NCBI GenBank assembly: GCA_001599815.1 | Contig: BCIA01000001.1 | Location: 1,988,934 to 2,052,933, forward strand | Reading direction: 5' to 3' | Origin: Furcasterigmium furcatum | Lineage: Eukaryota > Ascomycota > Sordariomycetes > Glomerellales > Plectosphaerellaceae | DNA: 64,000 nucleotides | In this document: piece by piece, positions 31,429-42,500 of the stretch | How the letters are laid out: the number at the start of each line of letters is the position of its first letter | How positions within the stretch are numbered: position 1 is the first letter of the stretch | Made by a program: the position numbers and the translations under genes | The notes under the pieces: model-generated | Database searches by the model: none | What the model was told of the DNA's origin: nothing | What the model saw: the letters and a program-made list of their open reading frames with translations, nothing else

Positions 31429-33306
31429 ATGATCGCCGCAAAGATGCGCAGTTCCCAGGGCTGCTGGACCTGCCGGCTCCGGCGAAAGAAATGCGACGAG
31501 GCGCGCCCAATCTGTGAGGGCTGCAGCAGCCTCGAAATCACTTGCCACTTCGGCGATGCGAAGCCCGACTGGATGGACGGTGGCGCCCGCCAGCGGGAGA
31601 TGGCGTCGCTGCTCAAACGGCAGGTCAAGGTGCAGGCAAACCACCGCCGCGAGCGCAAGTACCTGCAGAGCTTCGAGCTGGCCGCCTCCGCCCCGGACTA
31701 TGAAGAGATGGGCTCCGACAGCGAGCAGGTCTCGCCGCCGCCCTCCGTCACCAACAGCTCGTCCCAGGCGGCGTCCAGCACGAGTCCACCGTCGACCCAG
31801 CATACACCGCCACCCGACCCGTTCCAGCTCGATGCCGTCAAGAAGGCGATCCCGGAGTTCTCGATGGAGGCACCTCCCCCCTGGGAGGCCGACCCGGCCG
31901 ATGACGAGAACGAGATGAACTTTGTCATGGGCTACTTCGACCATGTGCTCCCGTACTTCTTCCCGCTCTACCGGCCCTCTCTCCTCGAAGGCGGCCGCGG
32001 CTGGGTCCTGTCTCTGCTGCGCAGCAACAGGGCCGCCTACCATACTGCCCTGAGCCTGAGCTCTTACTTCGCCACCGTTACCATGATGGCCGCAGAAGGC
32101 CACGAGGGCCCATGCCAGGCCAGGGCCCGAGACCGGCTCCAAGAACAGCAGGCTCTCGCCTTGCAGGAGCTACAGTCCGACATGACCAGCATCGTCGGCA
32201 GGGGCGCCAAGGAGGACCTCAAGGGGAGCATCCGAGTCCTCAACAGCATCATCCACCTGCTCGTCTTCGACGTGGCCGTCACCAGGTCGGGCCAGTGGTG
32301 CATCCACATGTCGGCCGCCATCTCGCTCTTCAAGCAGATCATCCCCGAGCCAGGTCTCTGGCACGACCGATTAATCGTGCAGATGGGGTACACCGGCGTC
32401 GACGACCTGAAGAAGCTCCGCCACACCATCCCCTGGACCACGGAGCAGGCGGCCATGCGCACGTTCGGCGGCGCCTTGTTCGTGCTCGACGTTCTCGCCT
32501 CGACCGCGGCCGAGCGCCGGCCCCTCCTGCAGGACTTCCACGCCACCGCCCTCGACCTCGAGCACTGCCGCAACCCTGCCTTTGAGACGCGGGCGCTCAT
32601 CAAGTTCGAGGACCTCTTCGGCATGCAGACCTGGGTCATCCACGTCGTCGGCGAGATCGCCGCCCTGGACGCGTGGAAGAAGGAGAACAGGAAGCTCGGC
32701 ACGCTGTCGGTGAGCCAGCTCGTGTCCCGTGCGTCCGTCCTCGAACAGGCACTGCGCGCCGGCATCGCCTGTCTCCTCGGCCAGTGCCCGTTACTGGCCT
32801 GCACGGAAGGTGGCAGCTCTTGCGCCGGCAAAATACCGCACCCGACCCACGAAATGCCGGCCAACCCTCCCCTTGCCGACGCCCTTGCCCTGTACGGACG
32901 CTTCAACAACGCCGAGCGTACCTGCGTCGTACCCATCTACACCATGATTTGGGCCTACGGCGCCCTGGTCTACCTCTCCGTCGTCGTGAACGGGTGGCAG
33001 CCCGCGTCAGAGGAGATTGTCGCGCCCATCACCGCGGCCCTCGAGCTGTTCGACAAGTTCCCCTCGCCCATCTGCACCCGCATCGTCGTCTGGCCCTTCT
33101 TCGTCGTCGGGTGCCTCTCGCCCCCGCACGTGCGCGACAAGCTCCGCGAGATCGTCGCCAAGATGGGCGCCCTCGACATCTTCGGCTCGGTGCACACGGC
33201 CATGGCCGCCATGGAAACGGTCTGGAAACGCGGCGACATCAAGGACGAGCAGTGGGACATCGCCGCGTGTCTCCAGAGCCTCGGCCATCCGGTACTGCTG
33301 CTCTGA
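31429..33306 (+). CDS. Zn(II)2Cys6 transcription factor
   Basis: Intronless, 625 aa. Binuclear zinc cluster at residues 12-39 with spacing C-x2-C-x6-C-x6-C-x2-C-x6-C (CWTC..KKCDEARPICEGC..C), a Gln/Lys linker, a Ser/Pro-rich region, and from about residue 160 to the end an all-helical region with the features of fungal-specific transcription factor domain 2 (FNFVMGYFDHVLPYFFPLY..). The protein is expected to bind CGG-type sites in the nucleus as a dimer. A second ATG at 31444 could also start it. Targets are unknown; the divergent neighbour at 30007-30905 is one candidate. Confidence 0.92.
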   Translation: MIAAKMRSSQGCWTCRLRRKKCDEARPICEGCSSLEITCHFGDAKPDWMDGGARQREMASLLKRQVKVQANHRRERKYLQSFELAASAPDYEEMGSDSEQVSPPPSVTNSSSQAASSTSPPSTQHTPPPDPFQLDAVKKAIPEFSMEAPPPWEADPADDENEMNFVMGYFDHVLPYFFPLYRPSLLEGGRGWVLSLLRSNRAAYHTALSLSSYFATVTMMAAEGHEGPCQARARDRLQEQQALALQELQSDMTSIVGRGAKEDLKGSIRVLNSIIHLLVFDVAVTRSGQWCIHMSAAISLFKQIIPEPGLWHDRLIVQMGYTGVDDLKKLRHTIPWTTEQAAMRTFGGALFVLDVLASTAAERRPLLQDFHATALDLEHCRNPAFETRALIKFEDLFGMQTWVIHVVGEIAALDAWKKENRKLGTLSVSQLVSRASVLEQALRAGIACLLGQCPLLACTEGGSSCAGKIPHPTHEMPANPPLADALALYGRFNNAERTCVVPIYTMIWAYGALVYLSVVVNGWQPASEEIVAPITAALELFDKFPSPICTRIVVWPFFVVGCLSPPHVRDKLREIVAKMGALDIFGSVHTAMAAMETVWKRGDIKDEQWDIAACLQSLGHPVLLL

Positions 33307-33539
33307 GCGCGCGCGCGAGCATTGTCGAAATTTCCATGTCACACGGTGTTACTGGCTTTGAGCGAGCGCGTGAGGATATTCCCAAAGACTTTTGATATAG
33401 ATATTACCCAGCTAACCCGGAACCCATTACAGCAGTCTGCAACCGCCGCCGCCTTGCAATATAGTATTTTGTGATGGTTTTAAGACATTATTACCCTCCC
33501 AACAAGCAAAAAAGGCCCAAATGCCCCGGAAAATCAAAA

Positions 33540-34049
33540 CTACTTCCGTCCCGCAGCCAGCATCGTCTGCCGCTTCTGCGCCTCCAGGAGCCCGAGGTCC
33601 CACCAGCCGTCGATGATCTCCTTGATCGTCTTGCGCCTGGACTTGGACCGGGCCAGGCCGAGGCCGACGCCCTCCTCGACGGGCGACCTCGCCGCGGGCC
33701 CGAGGCCCGGCGAGTCCGGCATGGGCGGCATCGGGGGCATCACGGCCACCGGCACCGCCCTGGCGTCCTCGAACCCGTTGACGCCGTCGTCCACCACGAG
33801 GACGGACCTCGTTCGCACCTTCGCCGCGGCCTGAGGCGGGGGCGGGTAGCCGTGCCCCCCGCGCATGTGCACCGACTCGTCGTCCGAGTCGCTCGAGTCC
33901 CACCGCTTGTCCTGCGTCGCCAGCATCGCGGACGTCCCGAGGCTCCTGCTCGGCGGCGGCCGCGCCGGCTTGAGGATGGGACGCAGGGGTGGCGGGGGGA
34001 TGCGCGGGGCCGCTGCTGCCGCCGTCGCCTCAGGGCCGCGGCCGCACCC
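33540..34049 (-). other. Open extension in frame with the MARVEL gene after its TGA
   Basis: Directly downstream of the TGA at 34052-34050 the same frame stays open for 169 codons to a stop at 33540. The translated sequence is Pro-rich and then carries a basic, amphipathic end (SKSRRKTIKEIIDGWWDLG). An ATG within it lies at 33926. It may be a readthrough tail, a skipped-intron tail, or a separate small gene. Confidence 0.5.
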
Positions 34050-34640
34050 TCATTGCTCCTCGACGTCCTTGGGCGCGGGGGCGGACATCTTCTGCACGCG
34101 CCAGAGGCAGATGGAGGTCACGGAGGAGAGGGCGAAGAGCACGCAGAGGGCGATGGAGAGGCCCCAGACGGCCTTTGTCGCGTAGCAGCTCTTCTGGGCG
34201 GCGCCGACCCAGACGTAGTAGTTGACGTTGCCGTCGTCGTCGGTGGCGTCGAGAATGTTCTTGCCGATGCTCTGGATGAAGGACGCGTTGCTGCCGGGCT
34301 CGGTGGGGAGGTCCTGGCAGGTGAGGAAGGAGAGGGGCTTGCCGAGGGTGACGGCAACGACGATGTTTGCGATCATCAGGGCGCCGTCGGCGCCGGTGGC
34401 GATGAGCAGCGGGAGCATCGAGTCCCAGTAGAGGATGAAGCTGATGACGACATACAAGGTCGCCATGCAGGCCACGACCAGCGTACCGATGAGCACGTCC
34501 GGCGGCTGGGTGTTTGCGCTAACCATCTCGGCGATGAAGTCACCGGTCATACCGACGATGGCCACGAGGGAGATGAACTGCATGGCGCGCATGGCCGTGA
34601 AGGTGTGCCCGAGGGCGCCGAGCTGAGGCATGCCGGGCAT
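34050..34640 (-). CDS. MARVEL-like four-transmembrane protein
   Basis: 196 aa from the ATG at 34640 (context CACACCATGCC), the first ATG in the likely transcript. Four helices: FISLVAIVGMTGDFIAEMV, VLIGTLVVACMATLYVVI, LLIATGADGALMIANIVVA and VWGLSIALCVLFALSSV; between helices 3 and 4 is a longer loop with two Cys. This order and the loop resemble MARVEL-type membrane proteins, linked to membrane domains and vesicle traffic. The frame is also open upstream without ATG. After the short tail (KDVEEQ) a TGA is followed by a long in-frame extension. The TATA box lies near 35150, giving a leader of about 480 bases. Confidence 0.75.
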   Translation of the reverse strand: MPGMPQLGALGHTFTAMRAMQFISLVAIVGMTGDFIAEMVSANTQPPDVLIGTLVVACMATLYVVISFILYWDSMLPLLIATGADGALMIANIVVAVTLGKPLSFLTCQDLPTEPGSNASFIQSIGKNILDATDDDGNVNYYVWVGAAQKSCYATKAVWGLSIALCVLFALSSVTSICLWRVQKMSAPAPKDVEEQ

Positions 34641-36023
34641 GGTGTGCAGGGAGGACGCGTAGTTGGATCTGCGTTCCTCTTCCAGGAGAAGCTCCTTCTC
34701 GAGGGCTTCCGGGGTGGTGATGAGGGTGAGCTTCGGTCTGAGCTTGTGGTAGTGGAGGGCCGTCCTCAAAGGGAAGTGAGGAGCCGGACCGGGGATTCGG
34801 GGGGAGAGTTGGATGCGAATTTTGGCGCGTGCCGTCGAGCCGAAGGGGGCCCGAGGAGAGAAGATGGGGAGGAGAGAGAAAGAATGCAAAGTCTCGTCAA
34901 GAGAGCTGAATGAAAGTACGGCGGGGTTTCTTAAGTGACTGAGAGATCGTGATGCGTCTGCGTCGTCGGTTGAGCCAGAAGGAGAGATGAGGAATCAAGC
35001 GAGGAGGAACGCCTAAGAAAGCCCGAACCCTGAGACCAAGGAAAGACAAATGAGAGAGAAAAAGGGAAAAGAAGTAGATGGTTGTGAGAGTGCTGTGTGA
35101 TGATGAGCCAGAGAGGAACCAAGTGTGGCGGCGAAAGGCATCTCTTATTATAGAGGCTCCTCTGAGGACAAGAGAATCGGTCTGGCCCTCGACTTCGGCC
35201 ATGGCAAGGCCATGACAAGACCATGCCGTGAGTCAAAAGACCGTTGCCTTGGCCGAGATCCTTGGTGTTGATCCAAATACAGCAACAAACAAGATCCAGC
35301 GGCACGGGCATGACACCACTCGGAGCATTCGAAGGCCATGCCAGCCTACCGATCGGGCCCCACGCCCAGGGAACCCGTTTCATGTAGGCAGACGGCCTTG
35401 GTCCAAAGGGCTCTGCGCGAAGTGAAGCATCCTAGCCCGTTGTGAGAGCCGCCGACATTGAAATGGTGAACCAATGAGCGACTGATTCCAGGGGTTGAAG
35501 AGAAAGAGTGGGGCGCTCTCCTGAGACGAGGCGCTTAGAAGGACGAGGACAAGAGACACAGAACATGGATGTTTATTTGCGGGGGATTCGCTGGTGACGC
35601 GGCGCCAATCATAATGACGACCGGGAGGATGCAGCGCGGCTTTTTGGGGCGAGAGCTGGCGGTCGAGACGATTGGGTTGGCTTCCTGGGTGTAGGAGTTC
35701 GTCCCCTCGAAGCGCGATGAGGCTCTGTCGGACTGCCGGCAGAGAACCCGGTGGTCTGGACGCCTCTGAGAATAGCATCGGGGAATTGCCTAGCGAGATG
35801 AGAGGGTGCAGACGGGCGGCCTCTGTACGGGCCCATGAGAGGCAGTGCGAGTCTCGTCCTGCGCAATTTGGCCAGCCCACGGGGCCTCACGCATCTAGGA
35901 ACCAAGAGTGGAAACGGAATGGCAATCTTTTGCGCACCGGGACGCCTATCTACCTCCTGTGACCCTAACAGCGCACCCCGAGTCTTGTCCTGCTTCTCTC
36001 CGCCGTGTATTACGTATGTCTGA
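34641..36023. other. Long 5' leader/promoter of the MARVEL gene and 3' flank of epsin gene
   Basis: 34641-35120 is probably the 5' leader: pyrimidine-rich on the minus strand and free of ATG. 35160-36023 holds no supported gene. Confidence 0.5.
35144..35152 (-). promoter_or_regulatory. TATA-like box of the MARVEL gene
   Basis: TATAATAAG on the minus strand, with no ATG between it and the start codon at 34640. Confidence 0.4.
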
Positions 36024-37723
36024 TCAGCCCAGCAGATCGTCGAGGCCGTTGCTGGAGTTGCCGGCCGGCTTGGGCGCCGACGAGGAGGTGGCCGCCGGGG
36101 CGCCCCAGATGCCGGCGCTGCTCTTCTCTTTGGCGAGCTGGCCCATGGCCGGCCCAGCGCCCGTCGGGGCGCTCTTCTTCACGCCGGAGCTTGCCTGGTT
36201 CCACAGCGCTCCGAAAGCGTCGCCACCGGCGGCAGGCTTCGCCGCGGCAGCGGCGGCGGGGCGGGCAGCAGTAGCGTTACCGGCCGGCTGCGCCACCGGT
36301 GCCTGCACGGAGCCAAAGTAGTTCGGCCCCGTGGGCTGGTAGCCGCCGGTCTTGGGCACCTGGGTTTGGGCCGCCGGGGACGCCAGGCTCGGGGTGCTGA
36401 AAGCCGAGTAGTTGGGGCCTGAAGGGCCAGGGGAGGTCATGTTCACGATGCCGCTGAGGTCGGTCGCCTGCTGTGGTGTAATAGGCTTGGGTTGGGCGAA
36501 TGTGGCAGTCGCCGGTGCCGTCTGTGTGACGGGGGCTGATGACGGCAAGCCTGTCTGGGGGGCGGACTGGAAGTCGTCAAACTCGTCATCGTCGTCGTTC
36601 TTGGGCGGGGCAGCGGGCGCCGACAGAGCTGCAATGCCGGACGGTGCGGCGGCAGGGGCCGCAGAAGTCGTGGAGACAGGTTCATCGAAGGAGAAAAGGT
36701 CGACCTCCGGGGCCTTCTGCTTTGGCGTCTCGGCCTTGGGGGCGGCGGCTGCGGCCCGTTCCACCCGCTTTGAGCGTGACGCGGAGGAGCTGCTGGCCGC
36801 CGGCCTGTCGCCCTCGTCGAACTCGTCGTACTCTTCAAACTTGTCGGCACCGCGCGAGCCGCCGGAGGCATCCCGCCAGTCATCCGTCTGTCCGCCGAAA
36901 CCGCCGCCATCGCCGTAGACACCGCCCGAGTAGCCGCCAAAGTTGGCAGGGCCGGAGGAGGACGACTCGTTGCCAAAGCCACCATACCGGCTGCCGCTGC
37001 CGCTGCCGCCCCCGCTCGAGAAGCCACCTCCGAAGGACATGCCGCCCTCGACACCAGTGTATTTGTTCCTCGTGGAGCGTGCCTTCTTGCGCTCGGCGCG
37101 GATGCGTTCGACATCGCCGAGCAGGTCTGTCAGCTCCTTGGCGCGGTTGCGGACATTTATGCCCTGGTCCTTGCCGTTCGCGTCGATGAAGTGGAACTGA
37201 CGAAGCATCTTGAGGAGCGTGATGTGGCCGCGGGCATCGTCGATGACGCGCTCGGAGCCGTGCTTGATGAGGAACTCGAGGAGTTGGAGGGCCTTGTAGA
37301 TTTGGCGCCACTCCTCAGCGGACTTTTCGGTGAATCGGCGGTAGATCATTGGCATGATCTCGTTCAGAGTGGCACTGAAATGGCCACGTCAGCAAAGGAC
37401 CGGAAGGAAGGACAGACGATGGGCTCACTAGTTAAATGTTCCATTGGCGATCTCCTGCATCACGCTGGACGATGCGCCCCATGGCTCGTTGTTGGTCGCC
37501 TCCCTGACCTGCCCGCGGGTTAATTGGGGATGCGGTGAAGCTGACGAGGAGCCCTACCTTGGCCTCCATCTCTGTGTAGTTCATGACAGCTACATCTGGG
37601 GTCAGCAAGCGCCCAAGCCTGGGGCTATCCGTGATGCATACCATTCTGGACTTTCCGGACACCGGCCTTGACGTCGTACAACGACATGTTGGTGACGGTG
37701 TCCCTGAGGTTATTCCAATCCAT
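36024..37723 (-). CDS. ENTH-domain epsin-like clathrin adaptor (Ent3/epsinR type)
   Basis: Four exons: 37723-37642, 37589-37558, 37508-37429, 37374-36024; introns 52, 49 and 54 bp; 514 aa. Residues 1-150 are an ENTH domain (VMNYTEMEAKVREATNNEPWG, IMPMIYRRFTEKS.EEWRQIYKALQLLE, RVIDDARGHI), which binds phosphoinositides. The rest is disordered: Gly/Ser-rich, acidic DDDDEFDDFQ motifs of the kind bound by GGA/AP-1 ear domains, then Ala/Pro/Gln-rich sequence, ending GLDDLLG, a clathrin-box-like end. No ubiquitin-interacting motif was seen. The combination fits the trans-Golgi/endosome adaptor Ent3 better than plasma-membrane epsins. The second exon is only 32 bases. Confidence 0.92.
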
Positions 37724-39340
37724 GGTGGGCGGTGTGTGGTGGTGTTGTCGGGGAATAGACAGGAGGATCCCGGTACGCCTCGACGATCGAGTTGCTCGGC
37801 GGATGGCAGGTCAAGATCGAAGGAAGGGCATTCGCATATTGGGGTTGAATTGGCCGCCAGACATCTAGACACTTTGGCCAGCAACAGCTTTGGGCCTGGA
37901 GGCTCGAGCGTCGGGCTTCCATGTCACTGGACAATGGGGCCAGTGGGGCGGTATCACGTGATCTTCAACCTTCACATGCAACAGCGGTTCGGGTTGGGAA
38001 CTCAAAATGATTAACAAAAGGGGTGCAACTTAAATATCCATGGACAATACGTAGGAGAGTAATACATCTGCCCACCTACTAGGTAGTAGGAGACTGTGCC
38101 AGAGTATCCCCTAAATCCTTCGCCGGGCACTGGTCAACACAGCCGTCCGTCCACCCAGAAGTGGTCCGTGCTCGCCGTCAGGAGTCTCGATCCCCAAACT
38201 TTTCTTCCGCCTGGCCCCGAAGAGCAACACTTTGAGCTGTTCATCCCGTCCATCATCGACTCACGCCGTGTAACATTATCTCAATTACCTTCTCACAGAC
38301 CTGTATTATACTCTCTTTTGGTGAGTACGCCCGTCTCTCTCGTCCTGTCCGGCGCCCATCCCTGGCCGCGTCACAAGCCCATGTCGTGCTGCTTCAGTCT
38401 GCCCCCTTTGCCGGCCGGGCAAGGAGAACGGCTGCACAGTTTGGCCGAGCACTCCCTCATACCCTCTCTGCCCGAGTCCTCCATGTTCTCGATTCGATTC
38501 GAGTCGCCTCCCTCCCTGACGCACCCGGCACCCGAGTGGGGGAAGCACTGGTTGAGAGACGCTGCATGAGCTCTCCTCAGCTTGCCCGGTCCGTCTCCTC
38601 CAATGGCTGCCCACCCATGTGGCTCGGCTAGCCTGACGTGCGTCTTGCGTTTCCTGTTCGCTGCTTGAGCTTGAGCTCTACCCGCGCGTCCAGCAGCCAG
38701 CCTCCAGAGGACTGAGAAGCACAAGACGTATGTCCGGCCTGCCTGTCTGCCCATCTCCTCGGATAGGGGCAAGCTGAGCTCTCCCTCACCTCCCACGCAA
38801 TAGGAGGAAGTGGAGTGGCCCGGATCCGCTGGAAAAGTGGGCGAGAAGCAAGCTGGAGCTCGCGGGCTAGGACGAGTAGCTCTGTCGTGAGGTCATTGGG
38901 CTGTGTTGGCGGGCAATCGCGGAAAGCTGAGAGGCGATTCGGTGATCCTGCCTGTTCACGTCCTTCCAGCCTCAATTGGCTGGGAGAGGAGAGCTTGCTT
39001 CTTCGACAAAAGCCCCCGATCCGCGTTCCTGCCTCGAAACAAAGCAGCTGGAGCTGGCTGGAGCTGGGACAAGGGCAATCACCTCAGCAACAACCCCCAT
39101 TCCTTCCTTCCCTGCTTCCCTCCCTCCTTCCCTGCCTCCCCCCTCTGGTCTGACTTCACGTGACCCGATTCGCCCCACCAAAATCGTCCAACCCCGCTGA
39201 CGGCATCGCCTCCGCGACCTCTGATTCGCCAGCAGAGGTCCCTTTTCGGTGGGGATCTGGAGCTTCAGGCGCTAACCAGTGAATTACCCCTCCAGCAGCA
39301 TCAGCAACAACAGTAGCAAAGCTACGTACCTCCCGAAAAA
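37724..39340. other. Intergenic between divergent epsin and cyclophilin genes
   Basis: About 1.6 kb, with CT-rich and CA/AG-rich tracts near the cyclophilin start. Contains the near-palindrome CCTACTAGGTAGTAGG at about 38075-38090. No supported gene. Confidence 0.5.
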
Positions 39341-40346
39341 ATGAGACCTGCCGCCGTCCTCCGACCCCTCCTACCCCGCCATCATAACCTCTTCTCCTGC
39401 TCTTCCGTTTCACCCTCGCCCTTTTCTCGACCTTCCTCCGCCTTCAAGCCAATTCGCGCACCTCTCCTTCAATCCAACACCAAGCTTCCCACCCGTTTCT
39501 TCTCTGCATCCGCCAACATGTCTGGTCCTCAGGTGTACGTTCACCCTCTCCCTCTGTCCCTCTCGGCTTCGTGCCTGCTCCTCGAAGCTCTCTAACGTCA
39601 CCTCCAGTTACTTCGACCTCGAGTGGGAGGGTCCCCGCTACGACCCTGCCTCTGACAGCGCCAACGGCCCTGCTGAGCGTAAGTCATCATCACCACCACA
39701 GCAGCCATCAGATGGCATTGCCATGGACTTCTCCTCGCAGCAATCAAGCTGACACACCTCCAGCCCAGTCCGGCCGCATCACCTTCAACCTGTTCTACGA
39801 TGTCGTCCCCAAGACCGCCGAGAACTTCCGTGCTCTCTGCACCGGCGAGAAGGGCTTCGGCTACCAGGGCTCTTCCTTCCACCGTGTCATCCCCGAGTTC
39901 ATGCTCCAGGGCGGTGACTTCACCCGTGGCAACGTACGTCACATGTACCTCCCCCTCTCGTCTCAATCACGACACTAACCTCCCCCCAGGGCACCGGTGG
40001 CAAGTCCATCTACGGCGAGAAGTTCGCCGACGAGAACTTCCAGCTGAAGCACGACAAGCCCGGTCTGCTCTCCATGGCCAACGCCGGCCCCAACACGTAG
40101 GTGCCCCCCTCGTCTGTTACTCACAATCTCGTCGACCGCAAGCTGACGAACCCCCCCAGCAACGGCTCCCAGTTCTTCGTCACCACCGTCGTCACCTCGT
40201 GGCTCAACGGCCGCCACGTCGTCTTCGGCGAGGTCGCCGACCAGGAGTCCCTGAACATCGTCAAGGCTCTTGAGGCCACCGGCTCCAAGAGCGGCGCCGT
40301 CCGCTTCGGCAAGCGCCCCACCATCGTCAAGAGCGGTGCTCTGTAA
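39341..40346 (+). CDS. Cyclophilin A-type peptidyl-prolyl isomerase, mitochondrial and cytosolic forms
   Basis: Five exons: 39341-39534, 39608-39678, 39764-39933, 39990-40096, 40160-40346; introns 73, 85, 56 and 63 bp; 242 aa. The domain holds the active-site FHRVIPEFMLQGGDF, SMANAGPNTNGSQFF and the cyclosporin-contact Trp in SWLNGRHVVFG. Residues 1-59 are Arg/Ser/Pro-rich and almost free of acidic residues, a mitochondrial presequence. A second in-frame ATG at 39518 (residue 60) starts a 183-residue cytosolic form (MSGPQVYFDLEW). In Neurospora the orthologue is known to make both forms from one gene. It catalyses proline isomerisation in protein folding. Confidence 0.96.
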
Positions 40347-40679
40347 ATGCCTCCCCACCCTCACTTTCCCCGACAAGGGCTTGTACTCTTTGCTTCCCCG
40401 ATTGCACGGGGCGGACGAAAAGTTCTCTGATGAGAGACGACGTACTGCGAGAAGGAGATTCACCGTGTCTGGCCCTTAAAGCCCGGATCTTCGGTCGATA
40501 GGTCAAGACAAACATACTTCTGCAATTGCGTCCCCGTGATGGTGCTCTGTGACCTATGGATATCATATCTTTACCGCCGTTGCTTGTTCCGTGCCCGCCG
40601 AAAACGCCAATGCCATGCACCCAAGGGGAATAAATATACAGACTGCCGCCCCGTGCCGTACCGCCCTGTGTCGGCCCTA
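40347..40679. other. Intergenic, 3' flanks of cyclophilin and Rpc34
   Basis: Convergent gene ends 333 bp apart; no other feature. Confidence 0.5.
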
Positions 40680-41978
40680 CTACTCCTGTCCGAGCCACTG
40701 CTGGAAGTACTGGCAGTTGCTCGCGCTCACCGGCCCGCCCTCCTCGCACAGGTCGAACACGGGGCACCGCCCGCAGGGAGCCTCCGTGTAGCCGTTGGTG
40801 AACGGCGCCGGCGCGCCCTTCTCGATGCCCGTGCCGTCGTCGGTGCCGCCGCGGCCCGCCCAGGTCTCGAGGCTCTGCCGCGCGACGCGGCTCACTCTGT
40901 AGCCGAGCCTACCAGCCACACGCACGGGTTCCACCAGGCCGTCGAAGATGAGGACGTCGACGAGCTTCTGGATGTCGTCCTCCCCGAGGATCGTCTCCGT
41001 CGTGATGCCCGCCTGCGAGATGAAGCGCGCAATGTCTCGCACGGTCGGGTACTCCCTGTACCCAGCGGGGAAGGGCAGAAACGCGGCGGAGCGCGCGGGG
41101 TGGTGGTGGCGGTGGTGTGTCTCTGCGGCGCCGCCGCCGTTGGCGTCGTCCTGGCTCATCTCGGCGGCGGCGCGCTTCTTGCCCGCGGAGGCGGGGGCCG
41201 CGCCCTTGAGCACGCCCTTCTTCGGCACGGCGGTGCGGGAGGACGATGAGGAGGACGAGGAGTCGCCCTTCTGGAAGTACGCGCTCTGCTGCTTGAGGTA
41301 GTCGAAGATGACGCGCTGGAGGTCCTCGATGAAGGCCTCGTCGAGCATCTGGTCCGTGAACCAGGGGCCGCCGGTCGCGCGCTCGGAGGGGCGCATGGTG
41401 GCCTTGATGTACATCTTCTTGTTGGGGTGCTCGACGTTCTTGAAGGGGGCGATGAGGCTCTTGGCCTGCAGCTGCTTGAGGGCGGTCTTCATGACGGCGT
41501 CGTTCATGGAGAGGCGCCCCATGATGGTCTTGGTCCAGATGCCGTCGCCGCCGGCATCGTCGATGAGGCCGTAGACGAGGCGCTGCTCGTCGGTCGTGCA
41601 GAGGGAGTACCTGGGGGGCGGAGGGGTTAGCCAGTCGTAAGACGACGTGTTCGCCAGCCCTGGTAGAGGCCGAGGAAGGGGGAGGGGTGCTCACTTCTTG
41701 GCCTCCTCGCGAGAGCGGTAGCGCCATGCGAGTCCGCCCTGGATAGAGACGACGATCAGGAGCTTGTCGTTGGTGAGGCTCTGGACCGTCTTGAGGAGGA
41801 GCTGGGGGTCGCGGTTCGGGATCACGTCGAGCTCGAAGAGGTCGTATTGCGTGTAGAGGCGGTCCTCGTCGCCATTGGACCGCATGCCCTCATAGATTGA
41901 TTGCTTAAAGACATCCATCTTGGCGGGGTCTGCCGACGTGCTGGCCGTCGTGGCCGTCGAGGGGGATGCTTCGGGCAT
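40680..41978 (-). CDS. RPC34: RNA polymerase III subunit Rpc34/RPC6
   Basis: Exons 41978-41695 and 41610-40680; 84 bp intron, 404 aa. Winged-helix repeats bind TFIIIB and help open promoters of tRNA and 5S genes. Seen: first wing QYDLFELDVIPNRDPQLLLKTVQ, second wing region IWTKTIMGRLSMNDAVMKTALKQL, KNVEHPNKKMYI, and C-terminal Cys residues 374, 377, 383 and 394, the positions reported to hold an iron-sulfur cluster in this subunit. An 80-residue Ser- and Ala-rich insert (Ser run, poly-basic KKRAAAE, HHRHHH) lies before the last wing, which explains the extra length compared with about 316 residues in yeast and human. Nuclear, in the Pol III complex. Confidence 0.93.
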
Positions 41979-42500
41979 TGTGGTGGTGATGTTCGGGGAG
42001 GTTGGCGGGGTGAGTCAGGCGAAGGTGGTGATGCGAGGAGCCTGGTTCCAGGCTGAGGATGTTGATGGGATGTTGCTACATCTGCGGGGTGTGCGGTTCT
42101 CTGCTGAGTCTGCGCTCGAGGCTTGCGCCGGGCTGACTGTGTTTGTGGAGGGGAATTGGGTCGGCGACGAGGGATGTCAAAGGTTAGTGTTCTGGAGCAG
42201 CGAAAAAAAGTTGCCCCGCGCGCGCAGAATTGGGCAGGCCCACCAGCTCACCGAGGACCCCGGCCGCACTTGATCCCCCCGTTCACTAGCATCACTCTCA
42301 CAATACAGAGACTATGGACATGGAACAAAAGAAGATTTTGTTTGATTGACCTGTATGTAAGGTAACTCGAGCAGGCAAACGCCCTCCTAGGCATCGCCAG
42401 ACCTCGCGTCTATGTGAAAAAATGACCAGCAACGCCAGCTCGCTATGAGTGCATCCGTCAAATATCAAGGGAAGCACGCCCATTGCGGTTCTCTGTCTNC
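41979..42500. other. Intergenic
   Basis: 5' flank of Rpc34 and 3' flank of the ZIP gene, including ambiguous base 42499. No gene supported. Confidence 0.5.

Noticed and set aside
33471..34913. Plus-strand 480-codon open frame
   Set aside because: Antisense to the MARVEL-like gene and its extension; His/Arg/Gly-rich without domain.
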